This document shows, one piece after another, positions 11,435-21,789 of a stretch of DNA of 64,000 bases. Location: contig JANSLP010000037.1 in assembly GCA_029298735.1 (NCBI GenBank), forward strand, positions 1 to 64,000. Direction: 5' to 3'. Made by a program: the position numbers and the translations under genes. Position 1 is the first letter of the stretch. The number at the start of each line of letters is the position of its first letter. The notes under the pieces are model-generated. The model was not told where the DNA came from. It ran no database searches and saw only the letters and a list, made by a program, of their open reading frames with translations. This stretch comes from Ophiostoma sp. CBS 140.51 (lineage: Eukaryota > Ascomycota > Sordariomycetes > Ophiostomatales > Ophiostomataceae).

Positions 11435-14105
11435 ATGTCCCTCTTCGGCACGTCACCACCTGACGAAAACGTCATCCCGTCCATGCACTCGTCCTTTGCC
11501 CGCTCGCGCCACGGCCTCTTTGACGACGAGGGCGGCATTAGTCGCACCAACTCGGACCACCTGTTTGATGCGGAGGATGACACGCCGGAGGACGACAATG
11601 AAAATGACGACCGTGTCGTCTCACCCTGGGACATGCCATCGCCGCGCAAGAAGAGAACTCGCGCCGAATTGTTGCGCTCTTTGTTGCCAGCCTCCGACGT
11701 TCCCGACGCCTACCACGATGCGTTCGAAGCCGCCGTCCGCGACGAAGATATCAAGAACAGTGTTTCATCCGGCGGCGTCGCTCGTGTTCTCGCCGCTTCC
11801 AAGCTGGACGCCGACAGCCAGGCGTCCATTATGAACGTCATGGTCCCCGGCGGCAGCAACACCACCGACGACGACGGGAAAGCTGCCATTGCCCTGGGCA
11901 GAAACGAGTTTAATGTCCTGCTGGCACTGATTGGGCTGGCCCAGGAGGGCGAGGTCATTAGTCTCGACAGTGTCGACGAGCGGCGAAGAAGTAAGTCCAA
12001 GTCACCGGTGTTATGTTCTTTTTATCTTTCTGCTTTTTGCGATACTGCAATTCCGTTCCCGTGCTTTGATTCCCCATCGCAGCAACACCTTGTTCTGTTG
12101 TACTCTGCTCCGCTATCTTATCTCATGCACCTAATTGCCATATCCATTGTTGATTGCGCCGTGCGTCTTGTTGCTGCGGTGGCGAATCAAGCGTGTGATA
12201 TGCGCGATTTGGTGGGTCTGCGTTGCACATGGAGTCTCTCCTACAGAAAGCTAACAATTGCAACCTTCCCTCATCACAGGCCTTCCCAAACCTACACTCA
12301 CCGGCTTCGTTACCCAACCCCAGACCGACTCTTCTCCTTTCCGCTCGACACCCAAGGCTGCTGCACCTGCACCTGCACCTCCGCCGCAATCTTCCTACCA
12401 GCCACCGCCCGCTTTCCCTCAGCTCAAACCGGCCTCGGACGCCCGCCAGGCTTCGATGGACTACGCCTCTGACGATCCGTGGAGCACACCCGACCTGCAC
12501 AAAGACCACAACCACGCCAACATTGTGCCCGCCGCTGGGGATGTCGACAACAATGATACCGATAAAAACATCCCCACGGTGACCGGCGGTGCCGATGCAG
12601 CTACGGCGGCCCGTGCCATCAGCCCTAGCGACGCCCTCCCGATAAGAACCACCTCCAACTTCACAACCACCCCCGAGGCCACCCTTGTTGGCGGCCGTGC
12701 CGGCAGCACAAATGGCGGCTCGCAGCCCAGCATCACCAGCAGCACGAACCAGCGAAACTCGGGATCCGGCTGGGATATTTACAACGGCGCTGGTAGCCCA
12801 CCCGTCGGCGGTCTGGGTGCTGGTCTCGGCGGTGGCTTTGGCGATCTGCCGACAGGCGCAGGCAACGGCGGACTGGGTGGTGCTAATGGCGACTCCGCTT
12901 CACGCGGTGGTGCTGCTTCGCGGACGATTGGTAACGTCGGCGGCCGTACGGGCAGCGCCATTGAGGAGAACGTCCTGGTTAACCTGATGCCCGAGAAGGA
13001 GGGTCTCTTCATGTTCCAGCATCACAACTACGAGGTCTCCAGCTCTCGTCGCGGCAGCAAAGTCGTCCGCCGCTACAGCGACTTTGTCTGGCTGTTGGAT
13101 TGTCTGCACAAGCGCTACCCCTACCGCGTGCTGCCCCTGCTGCCGCCCAAGCGTGTCGCCGTCAACGGCAACCACCTTTCGAATGACGGCGCTTTCATTG
13201 AGAAGCGCCGGCGCGGTCTCGCACGCTTCCTTAATGCCCTGACGCGGCACCCTGTTCTTAGCACCGAGCAGCTGGTCGTCATGTTCTTGACAGTGCCCAC
13301 AGAGCTGTCCGTGTGGCGCAAGCAGGCCACCATCTCGGTCCAGGACGAGTTTACTGGCCGCCCGCTGCCGCCCGGGCTGGAAGAGTCGCTGTCGCCCCAC
13401 CTCAACGAGCTGTTTGATCGCACACGATCCGGTGTCCGCCGCTCGGCCGAGCTCTACATTACCACCTGCAACATTATGGACCGTCTTGTCAAGCGCAGTG
13501 AAGGCATCGCCAACGACCACGCCCGCATGGCCCTGAGTCTGCAGTCGCTCACCGAAGCCAGTGCCGACACCTATGCCACCGACACCAATTTGGTGCCCTT
13601 GCTAAATGACGGCCTCGTCGCCATGAGCAAGCATTTGAGGACGGGCCAGACGCTCATGGAGGACGAGTCTCGTGCATGGGATGCTGGTGTCTTGGAGGAT
13701 CTGAAGCGTCAACGCGACGCTTTGGTCGGTCTGCGCGACCTTTTCGACCGCCGCGAACGCAACGACCGCGATACCATTCCCATGCTCGAGCGGCGCATCC
13801 AAAAGAATGAGTCCAAGCTCGCCACTCTCCGACAGAAACCAGAAGGCATGGTGAAACCCGGCGAGATTCAAAAGGTCGTCGACAGCATCATCAAGGACAA
13901 GGAGACCATTGTCCAGCAGCACAACCGCTCTGTCTTTGTCAAGGAGTGTCTGCGGGACGAGCTGGTCTACTTCCAGGCCACCCAGTACCACGTCTCCCGC
14001 TGGAACCAGGACTGGGCCCAGGAGCGCGTCAAGTACTCGGAGATGCTGGCCGACAACTGGCGCCGGCTGCTGGACGAGCTGGACGGTATGCCTCTGGGGG
14101 AGTAG
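11435..14105 (+). CDS. MVP1: Sorting nexin MVP1
   Basis: Exons 11435-11990 and 12280-14105 encode 793 residues. The 289-nt intron (gtaagt donor, GCTAAC branch, CACAG acceptor) lies between the RRR and LPKPTLTGF codons. The N-terminus is acidic and helical (EH-like region around DVPDAYHDAFEAA and the following helices). A long Gly/Ser/Pro/Ala-rich disordered stretch follows (about 190-410). A PX domain covers about 415-527, with the phosphoinositide-binding RRYSDFVWLLDCL and RVLPLLPPKR motifs and ERRxxGLxRFL-like EKRRRGLARFLNAL. A helical BAR region runs to the end. Yeast Mvp1 and mammalian SNX8 act on endosomes in retrieval of membrane proteins to the Golgi. The protein is slightly longer than yeast Mvp1 because of the low-complexity linker. 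Confidence 0.95.
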
Positions 14106-15895
14106 CCCGCCCGTGACAGCGTGCGAAGCGAGCGGAGCGGAGCGGCGTGTATTAGTGGTAGACACTCGCGAAGCGGGGGTCTGTGTTTTTGCGTGTTTTA
14201 ATATGCTGGGTTGTTTTTTGTGTTCACTGCGTTTATCTGTCTGCTGCACTTCAGCATCATTGTTCAGCGTTGCTTCTCTTCGTGCCGAGGCGAGGTCGTG
14301 CTCCTTGCCTCTTCACACTTCTCCTCCGATCGACCTTGTCAATACCCTTCGGCCGCTGCTTTTTTTTCTTCTTTTTTTCTTTTTTTCTTTCTTTTTTCTT
14401 TCTTTCCGTTATTATTATTTGTACTTGTTTGATTTCCACTTGATTTCGTTTGATTTTATTGCCTCGCCTTTCCTCGGTTTGCTCTGTATTTTACATGTGT
14501 CCATACGTATGCCCATGCTGGGAATAATGCCGAGCCTCGTTCAAACTGTCAAAGAGATAAGAATGAATGTAAACATGACTTGTGCAATATCATCTTCTTC
14601 ACATGCTGTTGACTTGTAGTTGTTTGTCAAAGTTGAACTCTGACGTGTACTTGTTGATGGGATTTGTATTGTTCCTGCCGCCGTTGTCACCTGTCGTCTG
14701 CCCAGCCAGGCTGTGAATGGCAGGCTGCGAACGAAACGGGGAAGGAACGATTTGACGCCAGCCCAGGCCAGGCCCAGAAGCCCAGACCCAAAAACCCCGC
14801 CATTTGGGCATCGCGCTGGGAAGGTGCCGCCCACCGCCTGCCGATTCGCTCTCTTTTGCACAATTCGAACGCTCCTTCCTGCTGGCAGAACCCCCGCTCG
14901 CCCAGGCCTTCACCACCAAAACAGCCGGCGTTGATAAAGACAGGGAAAGAACCAGTCACTCTTTCCCATCCCAGTACCCCTTCCTTCTATTTTGGAGATC
15001 CCTCGACGACGACGCCATTTCACTTTCCACCTTCTCCCTCTTCCCTTTCCCACTTTGCCCCTCTTCTGCATCGTTGCTCTCCTGGACGACGATTGTTTTC
15101 TCACCACCAAGGGAACCACGCTGAACACGCACAACACACAGCGGTTGCCCGCCCACACCCCTCCTCGCCTTCCACCGGCAGACAGAGCCCTCTTTCTCTT
15201 TTGCAACACCCGGCAACGCGCATAGCACGAGCAGCAGCACACACGCGATACCACGAGAACGATACTCTTTCCGACCAGACGTCGAACCAACAGACGACTA
15301 CGTTAGACACGTCCCCGGTTCCTGTACCTGTGCCTGTACCTGTACCTGTACCTGTCCCGCACCTGCCCGTCTCGCCACGAAACCCTACCGGCTCGATGCT
15401 TCCACGGCCCCGTGCTTGACCATTCTCGACCTCTCTCGTCTCGGCTCTTATTCCCATTCACAACACCAAGCACTACACAACACGCGCCACCCCAGCTGCT
15501 ATTCGATCAACATTCACCACAAACCGAAGACTACCCACCGTTACACACGACAAACTTGTGCTCGCCCTTCATCCTTGAACACGCACGTGCAGGACCCTGG
15601 ACTGGCCCCTGAAGGCGATTGTTCGACAAGAAGACATCTCGAAGCAAGTCGAAGCCTTTTCTCAACTCGGGCGACATCGGCCAACCACACGATATCCACA
15701 CAGACCACCGACCATAGCCTAGCTAGACTAGTTAGACCTCGGATCGGAATACGGAATACGGGAGAGCTACATCTACGACAAGAGCTCTACGATATTTTAC
15801 GACGACTGTCTACGACTACGACACACGAACTCACCTTCCTTTCAATTTACTTCGAATACCTTTCCTCCCTTCTTACTCCCCCCACAACTGTCAAG
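14106..15895. other. Intergenic and long 5' leader of DCN1
   Basis: About 1.8 kb between MVP1 and the first DCN1 exon. It contains a poly-pyrimidine tract at about 14358-14405, C/T-rich sequence from about 14880 on, and a hexamer repeat at 15321-15355. Open frames here use non-ATG starts and low-complexity residues, so I treat the right half as untranslated leader. Confidence 0.5.
15321..15355 (+). repeat. CCTGTA hexamer microsatellite
   Basis: About six tandem, slightly imperfect copies of CCTGTA, in the probable 5' leader of DCN1. Confidence 0.85.
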
Positions 15896-18800
15896 ATGCC
15901 GCCGTTAGCAGGCACCCAGCGCATGATCTTGTCGCAGTTCATGCAGGTCACGGGAGCAAGCGAACGTTCCGCAACCAAGGTCAGTTTTGTCGACAGTGTT
16001 GTGTCCCTCATGTTTTGATTTCCTCGTGTATTTTTTTTTGGCTATCGTTTCGCCGCATCGATTTCCTGTTTTGGAAACTTTCGAGTTTCTGAGAAAAAAG
16101 GTCGATCTGCTGGCGGAACGGCGGCTGTGAGGTGAGGTTGCAATATCGCTTTTCTGCAGGGCTGTGTTCTGCGCTTAACGAGTGTCTCCGGTTGAGACGG
16201 TGAGCAAATCCGAAAAAAAGAGCAATGGGTCGAACGAGGCCAAGGCAATGCAAACGACCAGCGATAAGACGGCGAATAACCGACAAGAGCGAGGCGAGCA
16301 AGACGAGCAGGATACCGAAAAAGGAGAATCGACAATCGACAAGTTCAGAAATCGAAAGATCGAAAAGACATAGAAAGAGACGAAAAGACGAAGAATCAAG
16401 AACTGAAGAAACACAAAAGACACAAGAAACGCGTGGCGCAAAGACACGCTGAAACTGAACGACAAAAAGGTTGAGAAGAAAAGAAGAAAAGGAAAAAAGA
16501 AAAGAAAGAAGAAGTTGAGAAGAAAAGAAAAAGGACAAAAGACACAGAGAAGGAAAACGAAAAGAAGGCAACACATCTCAACACAAAACACCAGAAACAC
16601 GCCTCGTCATCCTGCACACCTCGTTCTCGCTCTTTTATCGGATCCTTGCCTCCAGACGCCCAAATGCTGGCCCCAGTGCCCCCAAAATGCTTTAGGGGCC
16701 GCCTCCCACGGCCGCTTTTCGTATCCGGCGAAAAGCTGCGGGCGCCGCGGATGGGTTAGGTTGCATGTCGCTATTCGGCCCTATTTGGGCGGATCACCAC
16801 GACCATTTCTCTTTTTCTATTTGTCCCCGGCTCGGAGCACAGACAACAGAACACAGCGCTGCAGAAAGGGCAGAGCAGTGCACCAAAGAAGCCCAGGAAC
16901 CACAGAGACCCAGAGACAGAAAGACAGAGACAGAAAGACAGAGTCAGGAAGACAGAATCAGAAAGACAGGACGTCAAAGACCAAAAGAGCACAAATGATT
17001 CCCAAAGCAATCCCCCCAACATTGGCCCCATTGCTACGACACATGGACAAGGACCGTCCCTCCATCGAGCCCCCTCCATCCCTCCAAGGACGTTTATCTC
17101 GCCGCTCCATTGCCCGCTATGTCCGCAATGGCGCCTTCACCGTCCGAGTCCGGCGTTTTTTGGGGTCTTTTGGTCATCTTTGGGGGCCTTGAAGAGGGTC
17201 TCCTCGGTGTCTCTATGGTGTCTTTGTGGTGCCTTGCTGGTCCTCACTGATGTCGACTGGCGTCTGGAATTTGGAGACTATCCTGTCTTTCTGTCTTTCC
17301 CTGTCTCTGGTGTCCCCTGGCGGCGGCATTCGTGCCCCCTCGCACCCCTTCTGCCCTCCTGCCCTTCTCCCTTGTTTTTAGCCCGTTCGCCTGTTTGCTT
17401 GTTCCCATCAAGCTTCGATCGCTTTAAGAGACATTCCGCTGACGGGGCTATCGGGTAAATCATACAGGCGCTGAGGGCCACCAACTTTAAGATCGATCAA
17501 GCGGTCGACTGGTAAGTCCACTCTTTTTTGTCTTTCCTTTTTCGTTTCTTATTTGCGATTTGTTCTTGGGTCTGCTTGGCCGTTTTGCCTTCCCCTAGCT
17601 CTTTCATTTGTTCTTTTTCTTTTCTTTTTCTGTCCATCTTTATCTTTTTATCTTCTTGTCTTGAGAACTTGTTCAGCCTTTTGACAACTCTCTGGCCTTC
17701 TCTTCTTTCCCATCCCGTCTCTCACTTCTTCCATCTTCCTTTTCTCTTTCTGTTCTGTCTGTCTCTGCCTGGTTCAAACCCCCACCCCTTGTCGGCCCTT
17801 GTCTTGTTTCTGGCTCTGGCTCCCGTTCCCGCTCTTGCTATTGGGCACTGCCAACGACTCCAACGCTTTACAACGACTTTACAATTACAACAACCCTCAA
17901 CCTTCGACGACCACTCAACGACACTCCCCACCTGGATCGCCCTTCAACGCATTGAGCCGTTTTATTGTCCCTACAATATCCCTACAACCCCCCTACGTGC
18001 CTACAGTGCCAACCGGCCCTGTTCTCGACGCTTGATACTCGGTTGATTCTCTGCACGGCTGCATCGGACCTTTTTACGAACCTTGCCGCATTGGCTTATT
18101 GGCGTTGAGCCGCACATCTCGAGATCGGCCGCATCCACACCCACTCCTACGTCTCGGAGTACCTGTGTACACTCAACCAAACCACATCACACTCACACCC
18201 ACACTATTACGAGAGGAGGTGCGCCAAGGACCGAGGGGCAGTCGGCCAGTCGATCGAAACCCAAAACCCAGGGCGTCCAGAACGGTCAGACGACAACGAA
18301 GGACAACGGGCAGGTTACCTTTACCATCTTTCTTTTCTCCAACAAAACCACACACAACCACATCCCGTGTTAGTCTCGTTACAACCAAATCGAGACAAGC
18401 CACCACCGCCGAGGCATCACACACTCGACATTTGCGGTACATCCACGGCACATAATTTATACAACACGCGCCACGAAACTACAAAACTATAAAATTGCAA
18501 AATTACAAAACGAAATGGATTCGCTGGCTGCGTAGATCCAAAGTTCTCGATTTCTTTCTCTCTTCTCGCTGTGTGCCCGACCTGCACCGTCTCGTCCTGA
18601 GACTCTCGGCCACCGGCCATTTACGGCGCCCAACCTACTCACATCTCTTGCATGGTCGTTGCAACCTCGCCATCTACCTGAGCGCCAAATTAACGCCAGT
18701 CTCGCCGTCTTGTCGGACCTTTTCTTTCTTCTTTGGGAACACTAGACCACCAGCTGCAAAGCCTCGCCTGGAATCATACACAAACTGCGCACACTTCGCT

Positions 18801-20210
18801 TCATCACACACGCACACATCTCGGCACCATGGTGTTCAACGTCAAGAAAATCTTCCGGATATCCTCTGACAAGCACGGGAGAAAAGAGCAGCAGCAACAG
18901 CAGCTCCAGACAGACACAGACTCGCCGAGCGAGGACGATGTGTACAGCCAGAGATTACGAGATGGCTCGTCCAATCGGCCATGGGCATCTTCGTCCTCAA
19001 CATCATTATGGAGGTCCAAGGACAGCAACCAAAACCAACAAAATGAACAAGCACAAAACGACAGCTCTTCGTCATTAAAGGGCGTTCGAAAGAAGGCCTC
19101 GCGCATTGGTGGACGAGGCAAAGAGTCCGAAAAGTATGCAGGCAACAACCTATAACCTACAACCCACAACCTCAACAGAAACAAGACACAGACAACAGAT
19201 AACACAACAGTGCAGCCTTTTGGTGCAGCTTCTATGAAGTCATGACTGCTCCTGGCTGTTCTACACATGCACACTTTCTTTTCTACCAACCACATACTTC
19301 CCAGTTCCTTCTTTTCCACTATTTTTGCTTTGTTGTTTCCCTTTCTCTATGTTTTCTCTCGTCTTACTATTTTCTGTGTTTTCTTTTGTTGCAAGTCCAC
19401 TGCCTATGGCGATGTCTTGCTAACCCAACTTCTTTAGGTACTTCAACAACATGGCACCCGGCGGCGGGTCGCTGGCCAATGCTGCCGAGCCCAAGCTGGA
19501 CAAGATGTTTGACGAGTTACGAAGTGAGTAGAGGCGTTGATGACGTCTTTTGTGCTCTGTTGCACCTGTGTCTGAACGAGGCTAACAGTGTTTTGTCAGA
19601 CCCCTCAGAAGATGCCAAAGACTCGCTGGGAGTCGAGTCAACAATGGGCTACCTCACATCGCTGGGCCTGAACCCAGAAAGCGGCGAGGTCTTTGTGGCT
19701 CTGGAGCTGGTGCAGGCACCGAATCTCGGCGAGATTACTCGCAAAGGTTTTGTCGATGGCTGGAAGGCCAGCGGCAACGCAACATTAGAGGACCAGACCA
19801 AGTACATTGCCAGCCTCGTCAAGCATTTGGGGTCCGACCCGGCCTACTTCAAGCGCGTATATCGCTACACATTTGGTGCCGGCAAAGAACCCGACCAACG
19901 GTCCATGAGCCTCGAGAACGCCATTGAGTTTTGGAAGGTTCTGTTTGCAACTCCCGGTCGGCCCTGGAAGACGGCCTCGCGCGACTGGACGCCGCTCTGG
20001 ATCGAGTTTCTCCAAGAAAAGTGGACGCGCTCCGTCAACCGCGACATGTGGAACCAGACGCTCGAGTTTGCCATCAAGTGCAGCGAGGACGAGACTCTGG
20101 GTTTTTGGTCCGAAGACTCGGCCTGGCCCAGCGTCATTGACGACTTTGTCTCCTGGTCCACGGAGAAGGGCTACACTGGTGTCAAGAAGGATTCCATGGA
20201 GACCGACTAA
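15896..20210 (+). CDS. DCN1: Defective in cullin neddylation protein 1 (canonical form)
   Basis: Four exons, 15896-15979, 17468-17511, 19438-19523 and 19600-20210, encode 274 residues. Exons 1 and 2 encode a UBA-like domain (SQFMQVTGASERSATK, ALRATNFKIDQAVDWYF). Exons 3 and 4 encode the PONY/cullin-binding domain (DSLGVESTMGYLTSLGLNP, ending with the WxxLF-like FWKVLFATPGRPWK and a C-terminal acidic WPSVIDDFVSW). Dcn1 recruits the Nedd8-charged E2 to cullins and stimulates neddylation, thereby activating cullin-RING ubiquitin ligases. Introns 1 and 2 are very long for this genome (1488 and 1926 nt); intron 3 is 76 nt. All junctions keep the frame, and intron 2 ends with a CTAAC branch and TTTAG acceptor. 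The total length matches the family. The start at 15896 is the only ATG consistent with the UBA N-terminus. Confidence 0.9.
16300..16585 (+). repeat. Polypurine tract in DCN1 intron 1
   Basis: An almost uninterrupted A/G-rich stretch (runs of GAAAAG and AGAAGA type) on the plus strand within the first intron. It is low complexity with no coding sense. Confidence 0.7.
17515..17790 (+). repeat. Polypyrimidine tract in DCN1 intron 2
   Basis: C/T-rich low-complexity sequence directly after the donor of intron 2 (TTTCTTTTTC-type runs). It may belong to the leader of the internal promoter that would drive the alternative first exon at 18829. Confidence 0.65.
18829..20210 (+). CDS. DCN1: Predicted alternative DCN1 isoform with a UBA-less N-terminus
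   Basis: Inside DCN1 intron 2 an ATG in near-ideal context (ggcaccATGg, 18829) opens a 305-nt frame (18829-19133) ending at a donor (gtatgc). Its phase (2) is the same as that of DCN1 exon 2. Joining it to the shared acceptor before 19438 gives KESEK followed by YFNNMAPGG in the DCN1 frame, then exons 3 and 4, for 333 residues. The new N-terminus is basic (MVFNVKKIFRISSDKHGRK), then Gln-rich (about residues 22-27) and Ser/Asn-rich, and ends in a basic SLKGVRKKASRIGGRGK segment. It would replace the UBA domain but keep the whole cullin-binding domain. Animal DCN1-like proteins also vary at the N-terminus, which sets localisation. Transcription from within the intron is inference. A separate short gene that stops in the intron (Leu-stop at 19155) is the alternative. 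Confidence 0.5.
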
Positions 20211-20608
20211 GGCGAGACCGTAAGGTCTCGACGTCGACGTCTGCACTTTACAAGCATGGCTAGAACATGGGCATGGCTAGAGAAAGAGCATAATTATACA
20301 TCACTACACTGCGTAGCTTATGAATACGAATACAACGAATCATTGCATAACACACATTACACGCACTGTCATACTGCGCCCATATAGTCGTAAAAGGTGA
20401 ATTTATGCTCTCCAATGCTATGGTGTATATATACAGTTGAAATGTCCACTCCCGTTGTCTGTCGCCGTCCGTCTTTGTCTCCGTCCTCCGTTTTAGTTTT
20501 GATATATCGTACAAAATATAGATCGTGTGGGTGTGGATTGTCGTCGTTCTTCTCCTCGCCTCGCTCGCCGTCTTTCGTCTCCTCGCTTCGCTCGTCGAAG
20601 TTTGTTGT
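20211..20608. other. Convergent 3' region between DCN1 and MRP17
   Basis: About 400 nt, AT-rich on the DCN1 side. It presumably holds the two facing 3' UTRs. No gene is seen. Confidence 0.5.
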
Positions 20609-21027
20609 CTAGTTCCGTTCAAACGCCTGCGACCACAGAATCTCGCCAAAACGCGCCGTATTCTCCAGCTTGCGGTCATCACCCAGCCGCACCACACCCG
20701 TCCGCAACATCCGCGGGTCCAGCTTCAAAGTATTGCGCACCGCATCGTGCGCCGCCACGCTGCAGTCGAAGCGCATCACGAAATAGTGGCCGCGCGTGTG
20801 CCGGGCCTGGTGGGCCGACAAGGGGGCCGGCAAGGAAAACACGCCCCAGTTGGCAATCGAGCGGATGACGCCGCCGTTTCTGAGGATTTGCTGGCCGCTG
20901 GTGAGGACAATATCGCGGACTTCTTGAAGGTGACCCGGGCGGGCCTATTGTCAACCGTTAGCACGTATTCATACTATATCTTCTCTCCGCTGGGCTGACG
21001 TACAATCCCTATTAACTCGTACAACAT
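20609..21027 (-). CDS. MRP17: Mitochondrial small-subunit ribosomal protein bS6m
   Basis: Two exons, 21027-21004 (24 nt, encoding MLYELIGI) and 20944-20609, encode 119 residues. The 59-nt intron has donor gtacgt and acceptor caatag, and splicing gives IARPGHLQEVRDIV, the expected S6 strand-helix transition. The conserved core (GQQILRNGGVIRSIANWG, FSLPAPLSAHQARHTRGHYF, and a DPRMLRTGVVRLG tail) identifies the bS6 family. Without splicing the frame stops after ten more codons, so the very short first exon is easily missed. The protein binds rRNA in the mitoribosomal small subunit. It has no cleavable presequence, as is usual for Mrp17. Confidence 0.93.
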
Positions 21028-21789
21028 AGTTGGTTGTGTTGTGTGTGGTTTGAGTCGGGTGACTCGTTGGGGGGGAGGGGAGTTCGCTGGTGGAGGTAGT
21101 GTCGTGTTGTCGGTAGACCACAAGACTGTAGTGGTATTTGCCGGTGTCGTCGTGTTCTGCCGTCGCTTCAATTCGTCGTGGTCGGTTGTCTTCTTCGTCG
21201 TTGGACGTTACGATGCAGTCGGCTCAGAAAGCTTTCCAAACTTTTGCAGTCCAGTCGTTGGCCGCCCCACGGAAGTTCAGTTTTTCCTGATTATGTAATG
21301 CAATTGGCCAATGAGGGACGCCATGGACCTTGAACGACAACACTTGTAGACCAGCACGATATACAACACTGTTTGCTTGCTCGAGTCTTGCAGTTGAGGG
21401 ATTTGTATTTGAACTCAAGTAGAATTTGAATTTTGATATTGAAGCAGTTGCGACCAGAAAAGATTAAGAAATAGGAACAAAACCGTGGTGCAGATGCAGT
21501 ACAACTCCTCGCTGTGCCCCCCAAAAAAACTGATATAGCGCCTAGAGCGCATGCGACTTGCCCTGAAGCCCCCTAAAACTCCCCGAAACCTCCACCCCAA
21601 TAATGAGTTCAACGACTAAATCGAGATTCGTTGATACTCTGTATTCCTCCTGTCCTCCAATACTCCAATCCTCTCCTTTTCGTTTCCCTTCAAGTCGTAT
21701 CGTACATTCAAATATTAGATGTAGTAGTACATGAGTGTATATATATATCGCCATACTCGTGGGTGGGGGAGTATATAGCAGACTCAAGA
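21028..21789. other. Intergenic, MRP17 promoter and DUF3716 3' side
   Basis: About 760 nt with no gene I can support. The left half should be the MRP17 promoter, the right half the 3' UTR of the next minus-strand gene. Confidence 0.5.

Noticed and set aside
14664..15419. 251-residue plus-strand open frame before DCN1
   Set aside because: Pro/Ser/His-rich, made of C/T-rich leader and the CCTGTA repeat (VPVPVPVP), with no recognisable domain.
15416..15895. In-frame upstream extension of DCN1
   Set aside because: The frame is open but starts with TTG, is low complexity and precedes the family N-terminus at 15896, which has a good ATG. I read it as 5' UTR.
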